Source: Boswellia sacra
Taxonomy: Eukaryota; Streptophyta; Magnoliopsida; Sapindales; Burseraceae
Assembly: GCA_013180625.2 (NCBI GenBank)
Contig: SNVD02006911.1
Location: 124,001 to 188,000 of the forward strand
Reading direction: 5' to 3'
Length of the DNA: 64,000 nt
Below, one piece after another: positions 50,416 through 64,000 of the stretch; positions within the stretch are counted from its first letter, which is position 1; each line of letters opens with the position of its first letter. Position numbers and translations under genes: made by a program. The notes under the pieces are model-generated. The model saw only the letters and a program-made list of their open reading frames with translations, made no database searches and was not told the origin of the DNA.

Positions 50416-53194
50416 ATGGTTCTTTTCAAATGCAAGCTTCGTATGAGGGCTGAAAAGGTTGATTTTGGGCTACAAGATATTGAGGAGAATAGTAGGATCT
50501 CTATTTTGAAGGAGGCAAAAGAAAAGCTTGATCTTAGGGAGTTGGAACCAGAAGAGAAGCATAGGATAGAGGTGCCTTTATCTTGGAATAAGACCAACCT
50601 GACCATCTACAATGATGATAACCTGTTATGCATGTTTAAAATGCATGAAGATAGAGGATTGAGGAGAGTTACATTCATCATAACTGAGTTGCCTCCAAAT
50701 GATCCGAATGTGCGATACAATGTGTTTGGTCTTTATGAGGAATGCACTCATGAATGCCAATCAGTTAATATGGGTAGCAACAATGGTGCCATTCAAGTAA
50801 GTTCATCAGGTGATGCAAATTATGAAGCTGGCAGTGAAGATGAGAGTAGCGGAGATGGATGTAATAAGAAGATTAATGATTATGACTTTGTGGTGAAGAA
50901 TTTTCATGTGGATGATTTAGAAAAGGAGAGTGTTGTTAGAGAAGATGGTGAGGACAACAATGTGAGGGATCAAGATATTAATGAAGAATCGAATGGTGGA
51001 AAAGAAAAGAATGTCACATTACATAGATCACTGCAATAATGACAATGATAAAGACTGGCCATAGGCAAAATCAAATGATATGAATGACCATTTAGCAAAT
51101 CTAGATAGATACTGTAAAAGAAATTAGTACAATAGACATGTTGATGGGCATGTCCACTTTAGTGTTGGACAAATATTCGATGGGGTTGAACACTTTAGAG
51201 AGCTCTTGAGGTGCTACTGCATTGAGAAAGGAATAAAACTTGAGTAAGGAATGAGAAAGCAAGGTACACTGCTAAGTGTGCTGTAGAGGGTTATCCTTGG
51301 TACATCCATGCCTCTAAGATACTGGGGACTCATAACTTCCAAATAAAGACATACAAGGTTGTCCATGATTGTGTGAAGCTTGATGACACAGAAGAGATGA
51401 CATCCACTTGGATTGCAAGGCACTTTGTGGAGCAATTTAGGAGCAACCCAACATTGAGTATCAAATTCACGAGGTCAGAACTACTGAAGAAATATGGCTT
51501 GAAGCCTAGCAAGCTGAAATTGTATAGAGCTAAACAGAAGGCCTTACAATTAATAGGAGAGGACCACTCACTAAGCTACCACCTAATGTATAGGTATGCC
51601 AATGTCCTTCTAGTCTCTAACCTAAACTGTAAAGCAGTGGTGTGGGCTGATGCATCCAGAATCTCAACCAATCCAAAATTCAATGGCTTTTTTATTAGTT
51701 TTGCTCCCTAGAAGCTAGGCTTTCTTGATGGTTGTAGGCCTCTAGTGGGGTTGGATGGCTGTCATCTCAAAGGGCCATATGGTGGAGTTCTTTTGACAGC
51801 AGTTACATTGGATGCGAACAACTATGTATTCCCATTGGCTATGGGTGTTTGTGAAGTGGAAAGCATCGATACATGAAAATGGCTTTTGCAGTTGTTTGGG
51901 GAGTATTTTGGTGATGTAGATGGAATTGGCCTGCCCTTTTGTTTCACAGTTGATAGGCAGAAAGGCATTCAAGCTGCCTTGATAGATATCTGGCCACATG
52001 CAACAAAAAGGAGGTCTTCAACAGCCAAAATGAGGAGGCCTTTTTTCCAAGCAAGCAAGTTAGCAACTAAGGCAGACTTTGATGAGAAAATGGCAAAAAT
52101 AAGAGAAAACTACCCAACTGCATATAAATATTTATCTGAGATTCCTTCTATGTAAAGGTCAAGGCATGGGTATGACATCAGAGTTAAAAATAACTACATT
52201 ACCAATAAAATGTCAAAGTCTTTCAACTCCTAGATAGATAAGCATAGAGCACAACCTGTCTTTACAATGCTTGAGGAAATTAGGAGGAAAATAATGATTA
52301 GAATGGAAGAGAAGTCAGTAATCAATTCCCAAAAGGTTTTTATGTGATTTCTGTTTAACTTTTTTCTTGTTATTTTATTTTGTTTTCCTTGATTTGATTC
52401 TCGATTTGAAATTATTATACAGTTTTTAATATTGTTGCTTACTTTATTTTCTTCATTGTTTGCAAGGGCTAATGAATGTAATTCATGGACCACCGAGTTC
52501 CCCCCAACTGTCATGGAGAAGCTAATGAAGAATGGTGATGCAACTAGGTACTTGCATGTGATCTGGGGAGGGGAGATGGAGTGTGAAATTGTAAAAGAAG
52601 GCATAGTCTTTAATGTTAATTTGGCTCAGCACACTTATTCATGTGGTGCCTTTCAATGTTCTGGAATACTCTGTAGACATGTAATGGGCTGCATCGCTGA
52701 TAGAAGATTGAATCCACATTCTTACGTGGCCAACATTTTGAAAACTGAAAATGTGAAAAAGATCTATGCTCATATGATTAGACCTGTGCCTGACAAAAGA
52801 GAATGGCCTGAAGCTCACTACAATAAGATGGATCCCCCTAGCAGCAGAAGGAAAGCAGTGAGGCCAAAATTGAGTAGGAGAAAGGACCCATCTGAGCCAA
52901 ATGGGGAAAAGGGCTTCAGCTTGATGTGCAGCATTTGCAGAGATATTAGGCACAACAAGAGAAGGTGCCCTGAGAGAGACAGATCACCATTACCTAAAAA
53001 GAATTTCAAAAGAGCTTCTGTAAGTGTTTTCTATATCATGAATGATGATTTAAACATTTCGTTTTATTAATTCACTTAATATATTTTCACCTTCTCAGGA
53101 TGTCAATTTGGTTGGCCAAGATGCAAAACCTGTTGAAAGAGGTACACCAGATGTTGTTGTTGTAGGTTGTTCTCAACCAACTACACTTTCATGA
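50416..53194 (+). pseudogene. mudrA-like MULE transposase gene of MULE-2, broken
   Basis: After a leader-intron acceptor (tttgcag, 50404-50410) an ATG at 50416 opens an N-terminal region (EVPLSWNKTNLTIYNDD) and an acidic stretch to 51039. The Mutator DNA-binding domain follows (HFSVGQIFDGVEHFRELL, then AVEGYPWYIHAS) with a stop and a frame change at ~51240. The core continues at 51373-51711 and in GCHLKGPYGGVLLTAV; a Trp codon is now TGA (ESIDT-stop-KW), then FTVDRQKG. The Cys-x2-His segment after IWPHATK seems deleted. A GT-AG intron precedes the last coding part (52432-53070), with a SWIM finger whose first Cys is Tyr (TYSCGAF ... CRHVMGC) and an intact CCHC knuckle (CSICRDIRHNKRRC). A final exon ends at TGA, 53194. 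It cannot encode active transposase. Confidence 0.9.
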
Positions 53195-53793
53195 TGGTGA
53201 TAGGTACAACCTAAGCTAATGATGAATCAAAACGTATAATGTCCTGTTGTAAATAGCATAATGAATAGCTAAAGTTCTTGCTTGGTTTGGGTTGTTTTAC
53301 TTGTAGATTTCTTCGGACAGAAATGGTGGTTTTTGGATGTTGTTGCTTTGCAGGTCATTGTCATGACAAGTAGGAGGAATCATGTTCTTTTTTGCTTTTG
53401 TTAGTTGGCTACTTTTTTGTATCTACTGTGCATGGTGGAATTATGAAGTTGTTCATGGAAGCTTAATGATACTTTTGCCTTCTGGTGTGTTTTGTAATCT
53501 CTTTTGGCTATTTTTTTGTATATGCTGTAAAGGCAAAACTTAAAAATTTGTTAATGGTTTTTTAATGATACAAGATATTGTTTAGCCAATAGTATGCTCA
53601 AGTTACAAGATGTTGTTTAGGCAATAGTATGCTCAAGTTTCTTTATGTTTTTTATTTATTCTATTTTATTTTTTACCATGGTTGCATGAAAATTTGTTAG
53701 TGGTTATACACTTTTCATGAAGTTATAAGTGATTGAGTCATGCATGAGTTCAAGTTAATTGTCATTACTTATTATTTTTAGCTATGAGTCGCA
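53195..53793. other. Region between the convergent MULE-2 genes
   Basis: 3' flank of the transposase and of the opposing GRF gene; T-rich, no frame. A short tandem similarity (gtttagccaatagtatgctcaag / gtttaggcaatagtatgctcaag) occurs at 53580-53640. Confidence 0.45.
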
Positions 53794-54214
53794 TTACATC
53801 ATTTTTATTGCAAATAACAATGGATAAAATAAAACCCTATTCACTAGTATATTACTCTTCAAAAGCTCCCTAATATCAACAACCACTGTCTCTATGTACT
53901 CTAGTTTGTTCACTTGTGTTTCTACCTCTTCTTCATTTGCCTCTACAATCATAAAAATATTTTGCTCCTCACTTCTATTTGGCCTGAACTCATCATTGTT
54001 AGGAACCCAAAATTCATAGTAAGTGCATGATCCATATGGGCACTTGAAGTATAGTTTCCCAGAATTTTTAGAAGATTCTGATACATATCACCTTTGCCTT
54101 CCAACCACACCAGCATTTTATATTTTTGAATCTTATTAAACCTCCATTGACTGCTGCATTATTGCATTGTGAAGTTGCCATTTGTGGGTTGATGGTGAAG
54201 GAAGAATAACTCAT
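53794..54214 (-). pseudogene. GRF-type zinc-finger gene of MULE-2, frameshifted
   Basis: From ATG at 54214 the minus strand encodes MSYSSFTINPQMATSQ and RFKNIKCWCGWKAKV, the first half of a GRF finger. A one-base shift near 54085 moves the rest to another frame: SESSKNSGKLYFKC, YGSCTYYEFWVPN, then an acidic/Leu-rich coiled-coil-like stretch (EVETQVNKLEYIETVVVDI) and a hydrophobic end (VLFYPLLFAI). The order GRF finger, coiled coil, hydrophobic C-terminus is the same as in the intact MULE-1 gene at 34617-35066. It is convergent with the transposase. Confidence 0.85.
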
Positions 54215-54778
54215 TTTCTGATATCTTTTGACTTCTTTGACCTTCTTTTTTTTTTCTCCAAATGAATATAGCTGTTCGAAAACGCAAAGGATTTTTCTCT
54301 TGTACTTTTTGTGTATTGGTTTCAATTTATTTATGAAATGGTGTGCTTGTTGAATAGAGTTGGCTTGTGTTCTTAGAGTAATATGTGCTTGTTGATAAGA
54401 GTAGTTGGCTGGGAGATATTGCTAAATGTGGTGTTGTATAAATACGGATGGGAGTTCTGATTGCTAGGTTACGTTGTATAGGCTGCTTGGTTGTCGGAAA
54501 CCAAAGGTTGTCATGCTCTTTTAAGTAGTCCATTTCAACTTGCCCCAACGTCCACTTTCCAACGGTCAACAAGTGACTTTTTTTTTATAATTTTGAAGTT
54601 ATCGTATATAAGGGCAAGTTCGTTAATTTACAATGCAATATCTTGAAAGCCTTTATAGTGCTTTTAGATTGTTATATGGGTATTCTTGTCATTTCTTAAC
54701 ATGCTTCAAAAGTCTGGAATCCAACCATGTATTGCACGGGCATCCAAGGCCATCACAGTCTTTTCACAAAATTTGTCA

Positions 54779-54919
54779 ATTTGAAAACAAACAGAGACCG
54801 TGAGTTGAGATTGACTGATACGAAAATGCAAAGATTTGGTATCGCGCTAATATAAACACAAAAGAGGCTTTCCGCTGGATATTAAGCAAAAATTCAGGGA
54901 AGGTTAATAATATTATCCT
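54779..54919 (-). repeat. Right terminal inverted repeat of MULE-2
   Basis: Inverse of 48803-48942, ending attatcct directly against the target duplication. Confidence 0.92.
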
Positions 54920-54943
54920 AATAGTTATTATTCTAATGATAAT

Positions 54944-55529
54944 TGATAAGGAAATTTATAGTACTTTTTTATTTTTCTTCATTTTATTTTTTTCACCATT
55001 TTACGCTTACTTAAAATAGATATAAAGGGCTATCCAAAGCGGAGCTCTTAAATAACACCATTCATGACTAAATTTTGAGTACTAACCAATTTCAAATGAA
55101 ATTTCTAAATTACTGTTTCTCATTCTAAACCAATAATCTAGGGGCCAAGACAATCTGAAGCTAAACTACTATAACAACTGCCTTAAATTTTTAGTTTGCT
55201 ACAAAGGAAGAGGAAAAGAGAGACTGAAAGGAAGATCGAAACTGTGCTTCAAGAACTCAAAGCAGTAAAAAATTTTCTCACAACATTTTATGACAATCAG
55301 GTGAATTAACAGCAGTTGCAAAAAATGCAGAAGAATTGATATATGTTTTTCTATATATTCAATAAGAGCATGGTTTTGGTGTCTCAAAAACACTACCTAT
55401 CATAAAGGGCTGTATAATTAATAAACCTCTAGCTCATGTCAAAAGTGATGCAAAATTAATAGAAGAAGTTGACAGCAGGACTTCCTCTTAGATTGCAGAC
55501 TAAAGCAAATATAACACCTAAAAGTACTC
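54944..55529. other. 3' flank of the lysyl-tRNA synthetase gene
   Basis: Contains the 3' untranslated region of the minus-strand gene, read leftward from 55529, and a short spacer up to the MULE nest. No clear single polyadenylation signal can be chosen among several AT-rich candidates. Confidence 0.5.
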
Positions 55530-63431
<7,902 letters not shown>

Positions 63432-64000
63432 TTCGTAAGCCAGAGAGATGGAGAGGCTTTGCGTTTGAGAATGAGATGCTCACGGTGAGTGGAAGCGTGA
63501 GGTGATGTGTGAGAGAGAGAGAGTAGAAACCAAGCCGCCACTGCGAGCATGCGTAGGGTTTTTGGTTAATTTTAAGTGGAAACAGGGTTTGGTCCCTTAT
63601 CAACAATACCGTAGGCTTCGTATGAGAGACTAGACTGGACTAAATAGAATTGAGATTAGAATCAGGGTTGGGACTAAATTAGACTAGGCTGAATAATAAA
63701 TACTATTACCTAACATGAGATTAGATTATATTAATATATAGTAAACTTTCAAGAAATCAATTATTAAATATAAATTTTTTTTATTTTATTTAAGTGTAAT
63801 TATAAATTTTTATGAAGATAATAGAGAAAAAAGTTTTGGACATTAGAAATTATTTATTTATTAAATTATAAATTTAAATTTAATATTTTAGGTTTATTTT
63901 TAATTATTACTACATCATTTTTTATCAAGATTAATTTTATATAAAACTAATTAAATATTTAAACATAATTAAAAATTATTAAATATTACTATATTATATG
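63432..64000 (-). promoter_or_regulatory. 5' leader and upstream region of the lysyl-tRNA synthetase gene
   Basis: Just upstream of the ATG (63431) is a CT/GA-rich stretch (minus: tctctctctctcacacatca region, 63505-63530) typical of plant leaders, ending near 63600. Beyond it the DNA turns AT-rich. A transcription start cannot be fixed from sequence alone. Confidence 0.5.

Larger units (their letters stand above)
48803..54919. mobile_element. MULE-2: two-gene Mutator-like transposon, 6,117 bp
   Basis: The exact 10-bp duplication aatagttatt lies at 48793-48802 and 54920-54929. Terminal inverted repeats of ~140 bp (48803-48942, 54779-54919) share the word attagcgcgataccaaa and the word ttttcgtatcagtcaa. 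It inserted into the right terminal repeat of MULE-3. Gene plan: mudrA-like transposase on plus, GRF-finger gene on minus, convergent, the mirror image of MULE-1. Both genes are broken. Its terminal repeats differ from those of MULE-1, so the two elements are related families rather than copies. Confidence 0.94.
46032..54934. mobile_element. MULE-3: non-autonomous MULE carrying two nested elements
   Basis: The left terminal repeat 46032-46145 pairs with 48698-48802 plus 54930-54934, the right repeat having been split by MULE-2. Flanking 9-mers are aacgataat (46023-46031) and aatgataat (54935-54943), an 8/9 match. Shared internal words include gaaagttaacag/aaagttaacag and tgatttgccccttgggg versus cgatttgcattctgggg. 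Without MULE-2 and its extra duplication it would be about 2.78 kb. It has no transposase. The core (46150-47240) contains moderately GC-rich DNA that may be captured gene sequence, which I could not identify. A hAT-like element occupies 47248-48499. Confidence 0.85.

Overview
The window is nuclear DNA from a flowering plant, most likely a eudicot. It is very AT-rich, its coding exons are short with GT-AG introns, and it is dense with typical plant mobile elements: Copia LTR elements primed by initiator-Met tRNA, MULEs, a CACTA element, hAT-type elements and MITEs. I cannot fix the species. Only one intact host gene can be supported, a 17-exon cytosolic-type lysyl-tRNA synthetase on the minus strand at the right end (55530-63431, 611 codons plus stop). 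Everything else is transposon or non-coding intergenic sequence.

Layout. 1-7048 is AT-rich spacer with one MULE-type foldback MITE (5488-5640, 9-bp duplication). 7049-11790 and 15361-21576 are two minus-strand Copia LTR elements. Each has LTRs, a PBS and a PPT, but inside only a decayed gag, a gag-pre-integrase scrap and the tail of RNase H; the integrase and reverse transcriptase core is absent from both. Between them lie two copies of one hAT-like element facing each other (13719-14455, 14752-15325), forming a long inverted repeat. 21624-21813 is another MITE with a perfect 9-bp duplication. 21823-33791 is gene-poor spacer holding a perfect 29-bp-arm hairpin (23080-23153) and a 46-bp tandem duplication (32250-32341).

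33802-45057 is an 11.3-kb MULE with ~135-bp terminal inverted repeats and a perfect 10-bp target duplication. It carries a GRF-zinc-finger gene (plus strand) and a mudrA-like transposase gene (minus strand) pointing toward each other. A 5.2-kb CACTA element (36438-41664, duplication CCT) sits inside the transposase coding sequence, and that CACTA carries the last six exons, with introns, of the ESCRT-II subunit gene VPS36.

46032-54943 is a second nest. A non-autonomous MULE (46032-54934) contains a hAT-like element (47248-48499), and its right terminal repeat was hit by a third MULE (48803-54919). The third MULE has the same two-gene convergent plan: a decayed mudrA-like transposase on plus and a decayed GRF-finger gene on minus.

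How the parts relate. The recurring pairing of a transposase with a small GRF-finger/coiled-coil/C-terminal-hydrophobic protein in two MULEs with different terminal repeats is the most system-like observation; the second gene occupies the place mudrB has in maize MuDR. The insertions can be ordered from the nesting: MULE then CACTA on the left, and outer MULE then inner MULE on the right. The lysyl-tRNA synthetase gene starts its 3' end about 0.6 kb from the second nest and appears untouched by it.
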